Part shown: in pieces, positions 17,098-24,893 of the stretch
How positions within the stretch are numbered: the first letter of the stretch is position 1
Layout of the letters: the number at the start of each line of letters is the position of its first letter
Origin: Streptomyces sp. Root1304
GTDB taxonomy: Bacteria > Actinomycetota > Actinomycetes > Streptomycetales > Streptomycetaceae
DNA: 64,000 nucleotides
NCBI RefSeq assembly: GCF_001426405.1
Contig: NZ_LMEP01000022.1
Span: 125,363-189,362, forward strand
Direction of reading: 5' to 3'
Position numbers and translations under genes: made by a program
Notes under the pieces: model-generated
What the model saw: only the letters and a program-made list of their open reading frames with translations
Database searches by the model: none
Told to the model about the DNA's origin: nothing

Positions 17098-18541
17098 TCA
17101 CCCTTCGTCGCGGTCGGGTGGGCCGTGTTCCGCCGACCACCGCCGGCCGACCTCCATCGCGCGTTCCAGCGGGGCCAGGATCGTCCGCTCCGCGGGCACG
17201 ATGCCGTCGGGGCCGAAGTCACGGTCCAGGCCCGTCGCCCGGAGGAGTCGTACGAGGCCCGGCTCGACGCCCGCGAGGATCAGCCGGCCGTCGGCCTCGT
17301 TCACCGCACGGACGTACCGTCGCAGGACCTTGGCCATGGAGGAGGACGGCACGTCCGGGACTCCCCGCATCACGAGGACCAGGACCGCGCCCCGCGCGCC
17401 GTCGGGGCGGGGCAGCTCGTCCTCGATGCCCGGGAGTTCCGCGAAGAAGCTGACGCCCTCGTAGTACAGGACGGTGACCTCGCCCGGCGGCAGCCGCTCC
17501 GGGACGTCGCTCGTCCGCCAGCGGCCGTCGGCGTCCCGGACGAGGGCGAGGAGCCGGGCGCGCCGGGCGGCCTGGGCGCAGTACAGGAGGAGGGAGAGGA
17601 CGGCGCCGAGGACGATCGCCTGCTGGAGCGGGAGCTGGGTCGTGGCGAGGAAGGTGAGGATCATCGCGCCGGCCGGCATCCGGGAGGTGCGCAGGACGAG
17701 GCGGATGTCGTGGCGCTTGCCCCAGATCAGTTCGCCGCCGACGACGAGGATGAGGCCGCCGATGACGGGCATGGGGATGTGCTCGGCGAGCGAGCCGCAC
17801 ACCAGGACGATGAGGGCGAGCAGGACGCCGGAGAAGACGCCTGCCCAGCGGGTGCGGGCGCCCGCGTCGACGGCGACGCCGGTGCGGGAGAGCGAGCCAC
17901 CCGAGGGCAGGGACTGGAAGAGTCCGCCTGCGGCGTTGGCCAGGCCCTGGGCGGCGAAGTCGCCGTTGACGGAGGAGCGGGAGCCGTCCGGGTTGGGTAC
18001 GGAGGGTCCGATGCCGGCGGCCTGGGCGAGGCCGACGAGGGCCACGGCGACCGCGCCACCGAGGAGGTGGGGCACGGCGGAGAGGTCGGGGGCCGAGAAG
18101 CCGGGCAGTGAGGCCGGGATGTGGGCGATGTCCCGGACGAGTTCGACGTCCGTGCCGAGTACGGCGACGGCCAGGCTCGCCACCGCCCAGCCGCAGCACC
18201 GCCATCAGCAGCATGACCACGCCGACCATGAGGGTCAGCGTCGCCACGTTCCCCGGGTCCTTGGGGTCGAGGCCCGCGTCGGACAGGACACTCTGCGAGG
18301 TGAGCGCGAGGGCGCTGGTCAGGGTGGTGACCATGAGGACCGTACGGGAGGTCAGCGAGCCGACGACGGCGGGGACGACGCCCGCGTACAGGCCCGCGAC
18401 CGGATTGAACCCGGCGATCGCCACGTACGCCATGCCCTCCGGGATCGAGAACAGTCCCGTGACCAGCCCCGAAGCCGCGTCGGACGGCTTCGGCGCGCCC
18501 CATCGGGGCAGGACGCCCCGGACACTCGCCCATCGACGCAT
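17098..18541 (-). pseudogene. SulP-family anion permease with STAS domain, interrupted by a frameshift
   Basis: Two overlapping minus-strand frames together make one SulP transporter. The first (start 18541) carries SIPEGMAYVAIAGFNPVAGL and the opening helices to MLLMAVLRLGG. The second resumes at VASLAVAVLGTDVELV, carries the remaining helices and ends in a STAS domain (VTVLYYEGVSFFAELPG). The break is near 18185-18195, where one base too many or two too few shifts the frame. Sulfate, bicarbonate or related anions are usual substrates. If the shift is real the permease is dead, unless the second part starts internally; a sequencing error is the main alternative. Confidence 0.75.
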
Positions 18542-18703
18542 GGTCAGCCCGCCTCGGGAAGACTCTCCCCGTCTCGTCTCTCCGGTTCAGGACGGGGAAG
18601 CGCGCGCCTCGGTCGCCGGCCGCCCGAGATCTTCCGCCATGCGCGCACCGCCTTCGTGGGGACTGCCCGCCCGCGCCATCCTCGCCCCGTCGGCCGAGCC
18701 CCG

Positions 18704-18720
18704 CCACCGCGCGGCGGTGG
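18704..18720 (-). terminator. short GC hairpin after STAS gene
   Basis: CCACCGC and GCGGTGG pair across a 3-base loop, 12 bases beyond the stop of the STAS-like gene on the minus strand. Confidence 0.45.
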
Positions 18721-18732
18721 GCCTGATCCCGG

Positions 18733-19014
18733 TCACTCGCCCGTGACGTCCAGGAGGCGGCGGGTGCGGGTGCTCGCGCCGGTGAGGGCGAGGGGGATGT
18801 TCAGGCTCGCGCACATGCGGTGGGCGCGGGCCAGGGCGCTGAGGGTGGCGGGGGTCGGGTCCGCGCTGGGGACGGCGAGGACCACCCGGGTGGGGCGGTG
18901 GGCCTGGACGAGGGCCTGGATCTGGAGGGCCGCGGCGGCCCGGTTGGTGACGTCCAGGTCGCGGTGGAGGGTCACGTGCAGGACGTGGTGACGCAGGGTG
19001 TGGCTGATGAGCAT
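18733..19014 (-). CDS. STAS-domain-like protein (anti-sigma antagonist type)
   Basis: A 93-residue protein from ATG 19014, which follows GGAGGGGCACC. The pattern of a short beta strand (HVLHVTLHRDLDVTN), a helix, then VVLAVPSADPTPATLSALARA and a further strand NIPLALTGAS resembles a STAS fold, as in SpoIIAA-like anti-anti-sigma factors. The usual phosphorylatable Ser/Thr loop is not obvious, so the family call is tentative. It is encoded 190 bases upstream of the SulP permease, which also carries a STAS domain, but separate transcription is likely given a hairpin between them. Confidence 0.55.
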   Translation of the reverse strand: MLISHTLRHHVLHVTLHRDLDVTNRAAAALQIQALVQAHRPTRVVLAVPSADPTPATLSALARAHRMCASLNIPLALTGASTRTRRLLDVTGE

Positions 19015-19180
19015 GGTGCCCCTCCGCGCAGGACGACGAAGGCCCACGACTTGATACGGCGTGGGCGGTTCGTCCGAGGATGCCACGGGGACCGGCCCGG
19101 CGACGCTCTCGTGACGCGGACGACGCGAAGTGTCGGATGAACGGCCCTCGGCGGTGGGGCCGGCAGGGCCGTGAAAGGGG

Positions 19181-19217
19181 GCCGGAGCCCGGTCGTGCAG
19201 CCGACTCGGGCTCCGGC
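19181..19217 (-). terminator. 11-bp perfect hairpin terminator after the peptide gene
   Basis: GCCGGAGCCCG (19181-19191) and CGGGCTCCGGC (19207-19217) are perfectly complementary with a 15-base loop. On the minus strand the arm is followed by CCCCTTTC. It would end the P450-pentapeptide transcript, about 66 bases beyond the peptide stop. Confidence 0.6.
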
Positions 19218-19282
19218 GGGTGCACGTGTGCCGTGCACCGGCGCGTCGCCCCGCCTCGCGGGCGGGCGCGCGCTCAGTGTTT

Positions 19283-19300
19283 TCAGTGCCAGTACTTCAT
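19283..19300 (-). CDS. pentapeptide MKYWH, putative biarylitide-type RiPP precursor
   Basis: Five codons encode Met-Lys-Tyr-Trp-His, then TGA. The ATG at 19300 overlaps the stop of the P450 gene (ATGA). AGGAGGT, a full Shine-Dalgarno, lies at 19313-19307 with a 6-base spacer, inside the last P450 codons. Known minimal biarylitide precursors are pentapeptides of the form M-x-Y-x-H (MRYYH, MRYLH), in which an adjacent P450 joins the aromatic side chain to the His ring and a protease leaves a cyclic tripeptide. The spacing, overlap and sequence fit that class. Unusual points are position downstream of the P450 rather than upstream, Lys2 and Trp4. Expression is inferred. Confidence 0.68.
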   Translation of the reverse strand: MKYWH

Positions 19301-20487
19301 GGTGTGACCTCCTCCCCCGTGTCTGGACGCAGCGTGACCTCGAAGCGGTCGAGACCGCGAAGGGTCAGATTGCGCCGGTGTTCGGGTTCCGCGACCGCCC
19401 GTGCGTGGGGGTGGTCCGTGGCCAGGGTCCCGAGGACCGATCCGGTGAGCCGGATCGCCATGGACGCGCCCAGACAGGCATGGGCCCCGCGGCCGAACCC
19501 GAGGTGCGGGTTCGGTGCGCGGTCGAGTCGCAGCTCTGTGGGGTGGTCGAAACGGAGCGGGTCGTGGTTGGCCGCGCCGAGGAAGAGCGTGACCGGGTCA
19601 CCCGCCTTCATCGTGACGCCACCCAGTTCGGTGTCGGTGACGCAGACCCGGGCGTCCGCCTGGACGGGTGCGTCGTACCGGATGAGTTCGTCGACGGCCG
19701 TGGCCGGGCTCGCCCGGAACGCGGCGAGCGCGCCGGGGGTGGTGAGGAGGGCGGCCGCGGCGTTGCCGAGGAGGCGGGAGGCCGATTCGTAGCCGGCGTG
19801 GAGCACGGCGCGCAGACTGTTCCGAAGAACCGTTTCTGCGACGCCACTGTCCGCCGCGTGTTCCGCGACGTGGGCGATGAGGCCGTCCTTGGGCGGATCC
19901 TCGAGCCACCCGCCCGCGTACTCCGCGAGCCGGGCCCGCGCGACGACGGCCGGCTCGTGCTTCTCCGGCCAGAGCCCGGCGTCCATGCCGTCCACGACGG
20001 TACGGGACATGGGCACGAACCAGCCGAGGTCGGGTGCGGGCACGCCGAGGAAGGCGGTGACGAAACGGAGGGCGACCGGCTCGGCCAGCTCCCCGACGAG
20101 GTCGAAGGAGGGGCGCTCGGCCAGTTCGGCGAGGAGCTCCGCGATCCACCGGTCCAGCTCCTCGTGGAGCGCCCGGCGGTCCTGGGCGCGGAAGCCGTCG
20201 AGCAGGAGGTGCCGGATGGCCGTGTGCTCGGGCGGGTCGAGGGTCTGGACGCTCAGCAGCGGAGCCGGGATGTCCTCCCCGGCGCGGCGCCAGTCGGAGG
20301 CGAACCGGTTGCTGTCGGTGAGCACGGCGAGGCAGTCGGCGTGCCGGGTCAGCACCCAGGAACCGAGCAGTTCGTGCCAGAAGACCGGGGCGGTCTCCCG
20401 CATCCGGGCGTACGCCGGGTAGGGGTTCCGCAGGATCGACGGACGGGCCAGATCCAGAATCGGGTCCACGGCTGCCGCTTGCTCCAC
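19297..20487 (-). CDS. cytochrome P450, putative RiPP biaryl cross-linking enzyme
   Basis: A 396-residue soluble bacterial P450. The heme motif FGRGAHACLG has Cys near residue 338; the K-helix motif is ELIRY (ExxR); the I-helix reads HAGYESASR, with Ser where most oxygen-activating P450s have Thr. The GTG at 20487 is preceded by AGGGGGAGACGTTTC; an ATG at 20508 is possible but lacks such a site. Its stop overlaps the start of the MKYWH peptide gene, making that peptide its probable substrate: cross-linking Tyr to His or Trp (inference by analogy with biarylitide P450s). No ferredoxin gene is adjacent. Confidence 0.9.
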   Translation of the reverse strand: MEQAAAVDPILDLARPSILRNPYPAYARMRETAPVFWHELLGSWVLTRHADCLAVLTDSNRFASDWRRAGEDIPAPLLSVQTLDPPEHTAIRHLLLDGFRAQDRRALHEELDRWIAELLAELAERPSFDLVGELAEPVALRFVTAFLGVPAPDLGWFVPMSRTVVDGMDAGLWPEKHEPAVVARARLAEYAGGWLEDPPKDGLIAHVAEHAADSGVAETVLRNSLRAVLHAGYESASRLLGNAAAALLTTPGALAAFRASPATAVDELIRYDAPVQADARVCVTDTELGGVTMKAGDPVTLFLGAANHDPLRFDHPTELRLDRAPNPHLGFGRGAHACLGASMAIRLTGSVLGTLATDHPHARAVAEPEHRRNLTLRGLDRFEVTLRPDTGEEVTP

Positions 20488-20549
20488 GAAACGTCTCCCC
20501 CTGCGCATAGGGCCTGATTGAGGCCTTGACTGCTTCCAAGTTGAGCGGT

Positions 20550-20588
20550 GGCGAGACGCCGTACCACCGGTGGGTGGAGGGTCTCGCC
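20550..20588. promoter_or_regulatory. concentric dyad between divergent P450 genes
   Basis: Outer arms GGCGAGAC (20550-20557) and GTCTCGCC (20581-20588) enclose the palindrome CCACCGGTGG (20564-20573), and both share a centre near 20569. It sits 63 bases upstream of one P450 and 138 upstream of the other. It is a candidate operator for joint control. Confidence 0.45.
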
Positions 20589-20725
20589 GGTACGTCACCG
20601 ACGGTTCGCCGGTCCTTCGCCGTACATCATCCGAGCCGAGCGCCGGTGACGCTACCACGCAACTGGGGTGGCTGGTATGACTACCTGCCAGAGATCTTTC
20701 ACAAAGCGTCGGGGAGTTACGGAAG

Positions 20726-22006
20726 ATGACCGGTCAAGACCAGACAATCGTTCACGATGTCCCGGTAAACGTCGCCCAACAGCCCAACCCCTACCCGCTC
20801 TTCGAGCGCATCCGCGAGCACGGGGTCGTTCAGCGCGTACGACTGAATCCCACTCTTGAAGTCTGGATGGTCACCGGCTACGACGAGGCGGTCGCGGCAC
20901 TCACCGACCCCCGGCTCAGCAGTAGTCCCGTCGGGGTCAACGGACTTGAGGAGGAGATGGCCCACCAGGAACGCACCAACGTCCTGATGGCCAGCATGCT
21001 CGTCGCCAACGGCGAGGACCACACCCGGCTGCGCACCCTCGCCTCGAAGGCCTTCACCGCCCGCCGGGTCGAGCAGATGGCACCCCGCGTCCAGGCCCAC
21101 ACCGACGCCCTGCTCGACGCGGTCGCGGCGCGCGGAACCGCCGATCTGGTCTCCGAGTTCGCCCTGCCGCTGCCGATGGCGGTCCTCAGCGAACTCATCG
21201 GCATCCCCGCGGAGGGGCAGCCCGACTTCGCGCGGCTCGCCGTCGGCCTCATCATGCCGCCCAACACACCGGAACGACTTGCCAAGGGTGCGCAGGCACG
21301 CGCCGAACTCAGCGAGTTCTTCGAGCCGTTGATCGCACAGCGCAAGGCCGACCCCAAGGACGACCTGCTGAGCGCGCTGTGCGCGGCGCAGGCCGAGGCC
21401 CGGATCAGCGACCGCGAGCTGACGGCGATGACCATCCTGCTCACCCTCGCCGGCCACGAGACGACGGCGAGCCTCATCGCCAACGGCGTCCACGCCCTCC
21501 TGCGCCACCCCGACCAGTTCGCCGCGCTCCGCGACGACCCCTCGCTGCTGCCCGGCGCGATCGAGGAACTCCTGCGCTACGAGGGCCCGGTGAGCCGGGG
21601 TGTCGCCCGCTTCACCGTCGACGCGTACGAGATCGGCGGGGTCACCGTCCCGCCCGGCGAGATGATCATCATCGGGCTCGCCGCGGCCAACCGCGACCCG
21701 GCCCGCTACGACCGTGCGGACATCCTCGACATCGCACGCCGCGAGGTTCCGCAACAGCTCGCTTTCGGCCACGGTGTGCACTTCTGCCTGGGCGCTCCGC
21801 TCGCGCGTGCCGAGGCCCGGATCGCCATCGGCACCCTGCTGCGCCGCTTCCCCGATCTCCGTCTGGCCGACCCGGACGCGGACCTGAGCCGGCGCGAGGG
21901 CATCCTGCGCGGGATGGCGACGCTGCCCGTGGTCTTCACCCCTGAAGCGCCCGGCGCTCCCGGTGCCCCTGGCGCGTCCGCCTCCCCTGACGCTCCCGAG
22001 GCCTGA
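20726..22006 (+). CDS. cytochrome P450 (CYP105/107-like)
   Basis: A 426-residue class I bacterial P450. The I-helix is LAGHETTAS with the usual acid-Thr pair, the K-helix is EELLRY, and the heme-binding loop is FGHGVHFCLGAPLAR with Cys near residue 354. The C-terminal 20 residues are a Pro/Ala/Gly repeat (PEAPGAPGAPGASASP) outside the fold. The ATG at 20726 follows GGAAG. It is divergent from the peptide-linked P450 and 32 bases before a methyltransferase on the same strand, so a tailoring role in the same small pathway is possible but unproven. Confidence 0.92.
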   Translation: MTGQDQTIVHDVPVNVAQQPNPYPLFERIREHGVVQRVRLNPTLEVWMVTGYDEAVAALTDPRLSSSPVGVNGLEEEMAHQERTNVLMASMLVANGEDHTRLRTLASKAFTARRVEQMAPRVQAHTDALLDAVAARGTADLVSEFALPLPMAVLSELIGIPAEGQPDFARLAVGLIMPPNTPERLAKGAQARAELSEFFEPLIAQRKADPKDDLLSALCAAQAEARISDRELTAMTILLTLAGHETTASLIANGVHALLRHPDQFAALRDDPSLLPGAIEELLRYEGPVSRGVARFTVDAYEIGGVTVPPGEMIIIGLAAANRDPARYDRADILDIARREVPQQLAFGHGVHFCLGAPLARAEARIAIGTLLRRFPDLRLADPDADLSRREGILRGMATLPVVFTPEAPGAPGAPGASASPDAPEA

Positions 22007-22038
22007 GCGGCGGCGCGGACGAAGGGAAGGACACAGGG

Positions 22039-22809
22039 ATGGGATCGACCTCCGAGGTCGTCGCGGAGTTCGACGAGATCGCCCCGGGGTACGACGCCTC
22101 GCGCGGCGGTAGGGAACGCGCGGCCGGCTTCGCCGGGATGCTCGCGCCGCTGCTCGACCCGGCCCGCCCGGTGCTCGACATCGGTGTGGGCACCGGGATC
22201 GTCGCGGCCGAACTGGCGGCGCGCGGACACACCGTGCACGGGCTCGACTTTTCCCCCGGCATGCTCGCCCTGGCCCGGGAGCGGCTGGGGGCGCGGGTGG
22301 CGGTGGCCGACGCCTGCCGCCTCCCGGTGCGGACGGGGTCGGTGAGCCAGGCGGTGTCCACCTGGCTGCTGCACGCCGGGCCCGACCACGGCCGGGTCTT
22401 CGACGAGGTCGCCAGGGTGCTGCGGCCCGGCGGCCGCTATCTGGTGATCCCGGCCGGGGGCACCCGCCCCACGGACGACATCGGGCTCGTCGTCGGGGCG
22501 CTGGAGGAACGGCTGGATCCCGGCCGGACCCGTCAGGACGGCCCGTGGGCACTGGCCCCGATCGCCGAGGCCCGGGGTCTGGTCTACGAGGGCCGGGCGT
22601 CCGAACGGCCCACGACCTTCCGGCTGTCACCCCGGGACATGGCACGTTCGCTGTCGCGCGGGCTGTTCACCGGGGCGTGGGCGGTCAGGGGCACGGAGGC
22701 GGGCCGGCTCGTGGAGGAGACGCGGGAGCGCCTCCTCGCGCTCCCGGACCCGGACGGGGAGCGGGTCCGGGAGATGGCGGACTACGTCATGGTGTTCGCG
22801 AAGCCCTGA
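22039..22809 (+). CDS. class I SAM-dependent methyltransferase
   Basis: A 256-residue methyltransferase of the UbiE/small-molecule type. Motif I is VLDIGVGTGIVAAELAARG (about residues 51-69); motif II/post I is HGLDFSPGMLALARERLG; AVADACRLPVRTGS and VLRPGGRYLVIP complete the Rossmann core. GGAAGGA precedes the ATG at 22039. It is cotranscribed with the P450 at 20726. N-methylation is known for at least one biarylitide, so it could act on the cyclised peptide, but it may equally serve an unrelated product of the second P450. Confidence 0.88.
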   Translation: MGSTSEVVAEFDEIAPGYDASRGGRERAAGFAGMLAPLLDPARPVLDIGVGTGIVAAELAARGHTVHGLDFSPGMLALARERLGARVAVADACRLPVRTGSVSQAVSTWLLHAGPDHGRVFDEVARVLRPGGRYLVIPAGGTRPTDDIGLVVGALEERLDPGRTRQDGPWALAPIAEARGLVYEGRASERPTTFRLSPRDMARSLSRGLFTGAWAVRGTEAGRLVEETRERLLALPDPDGERVREMADYVMVFAKP

Positions 22810-22896
22810 GGAGGAGCGTCGGGGGCAGGGGGCGGGGCGGCGCCGGGGGGCGTACGTCGGCGCGGCTCGTGGGACGGGCCGTGAGAGCCGGGGCCT

Positions 22897-22931
22897 GCGT
22901 ACGCCGTAGTACCCGGCCCGATGGCGTACGC
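22897..22931. terminator. 9-bp inverted repeat between convergent genes
   Basis: GCGTACGCC and GGCGTACGC pair across a 17-base loop about 90 bases after the methyltransferase stop. A bidirectional terminator is plausible. The long loop lowers confidence. Confidence 0.4.
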
Positions 22932-22984
22932 CCGAGGCGGCCGTGCGCCGTCAGGCCCTCGGCCCAACTCCGTACCCCAGAACC

Positions 22985-23075
22985 GGGCGTGCAACTCAGG
23001 CCCAGCGGAGCCTGTCAGGCCCCCGCCCTTGCGCGGCGTAACTCGGCTCCGGCCCGGCCCCGGGCGCGTAACTCC
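22985..23075. repeat. three imperfect direct repeats
   Basis: GGGCGTGCAACTCAGG (22985), CGCGGCGTAACTCGGC (near 23032) and GGGCGCGTAACTCCGG (23061) are variants of one 16-base unit in the convergent spacer before opcA. Function is unknown. Confidence 0.35.
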
Positions 23076-23108
23076 GGTGTCCTGTCGCTCCGCTTCGGCG
23101 GAGGACCG

Positions 23109-24020
23109 TCAGCCCCGCCCGCGCAGCGCCGCCGCGTAGGCCTCGTCCGGGTCCAGTCGGCGCAGTTCCTCGGCGATCAGTTCGGCGGTGGTGCGGACCT
23201 TGAGGGCGAGCACGCGGCTGGGCTGGCCGGGGATCGACAGCCGTGCCACCGGGCCCTCGGGGCGGTCGATGCGGATCTCGCCGTCCGCGGTGCCCATGCG
23301 GACGGCCGTGACGACGGGGCCGTCCGTGACGACCCGGTCGACGGGGACGCCGAGCCGGACCTCGAACCAGCGGGCGAGGAGTTCGGCGCTGGGGTTCTCC
23401 GCCTCGCTCTCGACGGTGGCGGAGGTCACGGCCAGCGGTGCCTGGTCGAGCGCGGCGGCCAGCATCGAGCGCCAGGGGGTGAGCCGGGTCCAGGCGAGGT
23501 CCGTGTCGCCGGGGGCGTACGAGGCGGCGCGGCTCTCCAGCGCGGCAAGCGGGTCCTCGACCGCGTACATGTCGGTGATCCGTCGCTGGGCGAGCGAGCC
23601 GAGGGGGTCGAGGGACGGCACCGCGGGGGCGTCGACAGGCCACCAGACCACGACGGGCGCGTCGGGCAGGAGCAGCGGAAGGACGACGGAGTCGGCGCGG
23701 GCGCTCAGTTCGCCGTGCAGCCGGAGCAGGACCGTCTCGCCCGATCCGGCGTCGGTGCCGAGGCGGACCTCGGCGTCGAGCCGGGTCTCGTGCCGCTCTC
23801 GGGGCGTGCGGGCGTGCCGCTTGATGAGTACGAGGGTGCGGGAGGGGTGTTCCCGGGAGGCGTCGTTGGCGGCCTTGACCGCGTCGTAGGCGTTCTCCTC
23901 GTCCGTGACGACGACGAGCGTGAGCACGGCCCCGACGGCGGGGGTGCCGACGGCCCTGCGGCCTTGCAGGATCGCCTTGTTGATCTTGCTGGAGTCGGTG
24001 TCCGTCAGATCGATCTTCAT
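23109..24020 (-). CDS. opcA: OpcA, glucose-6-phosphate dehydrogenase assembly protein
   Basis: A 303-residue cytoplasmic protein that assembles or allosterically activates glucose-6-phosphate dehydrogenase in actinobacteria and cyanobacteria. Recognisable segments are SRTLVLIKRHARTPRE, VVLPLLLPDAPVVVWWPVD, SYAPGDTDLAWTRLTPWRS and the C-terminal RTTAELIAEELRRLDPDE. The length is normal for actinobacteria. The ATG at 24020 has GAGGAAGGGA upstream at a somewhat long distance. Usually it sits directly after zwf in a pentose-phosphate operon; here the upstream neighbour is a DoxX gene, so this is either a second copy or a displaced one. Confidence 0.9.
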   Translation of the reverse strand: MKIDLTDTDSSKINKAILQGRRAVGTPAVGAVLTLVVVTDEENAYDAVKAANDASREHPSRTLVLIKRHARTPRERHETRLDAEVRLGTDAGSGETVLLRLHGELSARADSVVLPLLLPDAPVVVWWPVDAPAVPSLDPLGSLAQRRITDMYAVEDPLAALESRAASYAPGDTDLAWTRLTPWRSMLAAALDQAPLAVTSATVESEAENPSAELLARWFEVRLGVPVDRVVTDGPVVTAVRMGTADGEIRIDRPEGPVARLSIPGQPSRVLALKVRTTAELIAEELRRLDPDEAYAAALRGRG

Positions 24021-24129
24021 GCGCGGCGGCCGTCCCTTCCTCTGCGGCGAGCCTAACGCTCCCCGGCTGCCCACGCGTGCGGGGCCCCCGTCGCCGGAGC
24101 GGCGGGACCCTCACGCCCGTCCGTCGCCG

Positions 24130-24681
24130 TCAGGCGGATTCCGCTTCCGGCCCGGAGTCCCGCGCCGCGGCCTGTTCCTCGGCGCGGCGTCCGACCACGG
24201 CCGCCGCCGCGAGCGCGGTGCCGATGAAGGCGGTGGCGACGACCCAGGGGCGGTCGAGGACGTGCCCCGTCGCGTGGTCGAGGGAGTAGCGTCCGGCGCC
24301 CGTGACGCCGATCGCGGCGGCGACGAACCCGAGGAACGCGGGGTACTCGTAGCCGCCGCCCTGGGCGAAGAAGCCGGCCGGGGCGTGGACGGCGACGGCT
24401 CCCGTCATCGCCCCGGCCGCCGCGGCGCCGGCGGCCGGCGTGGCGAGACCGAGGGCGAGCAGGGCGCCACCGCCCGCCTCGCCGAGTCCGGCGGCGATGG
24501 CGCTCTCGCGGCCCGGCCGGAAGCCCATGGCCTCCATCCCCTTGCTGGTGCCCTCGATGCCGCCCCCGCCGAACCAGCCGAAGAGCTTCTGCGTGCCGTG
24601 CGCGGCGAGCACCGCGCCGGTGCCGACCCGCAGGACGAGGAGTCCGAGATCGCGTCGGTTGGGGTGGGCCTGGTGTGCCAT
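24130..24681 (-). CDS. DoxX-family membrane protein
   Basis: A 183-residue four-helix membrane protein. The DoxX signature is visible as LGLLVLRVGTGAVLAAHGTQ followed by KLFGWFGGGG, and AAGLGEAGGGALLALGLATP. The second half (GGGYEYPAFLGFVAAAIGVT and SLDHATG) is conserved in the family. Members associate with oxidoreductases in the membrane and are linked to thiol or redox stress; no partner is adjacent. The ATG at 24681 follows GGAGAACCCC. The tail is charged and cytoplasmic. Confidence 0.87.
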   Translation of the reverse strand: MAHQAHPNRRDLGLLVLRVGTGAVLAAHGTQKLFGWFGGGGIEGTSKGMEAMGFRPGRESAIAAGLGEAGGGALLALGLATPAAGAAAAGAMTGAVAVHAPAGFFAQGGGYEYPAFLGFVAAAIGVTGAGRYSLDHATGHVLDRPWVVATAFIGTALAAAAVVGRRAEEQAAARDSGPEAESA

Positions 24682-24893
24682 GGGGTTCTCCAGGTGCGGG
24701 AGGCGGGGGCGGACGCGTACGCCGTCCACTGTCGCCGCCCGCCGCACCCCCCGCCGTCCGGGAGACCCTTCCGATACGCCGTTCGAGTCACCTTTTGCGG
24801 CAGTTGTCCGCCGGTGCTTGGGTGGGAGGGCCGTAGCCGTCCCGGGGCGTCATGAGCCGCGCCCGGCCGGCGGCCCGAGGGAAGTGGGTACGC

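Noticed and set aside
24770..24800. GTTCGAGTCACC resembling a tRNA T-arm
   Set aside because: No matching acceptor, D or anticodon arms around it.
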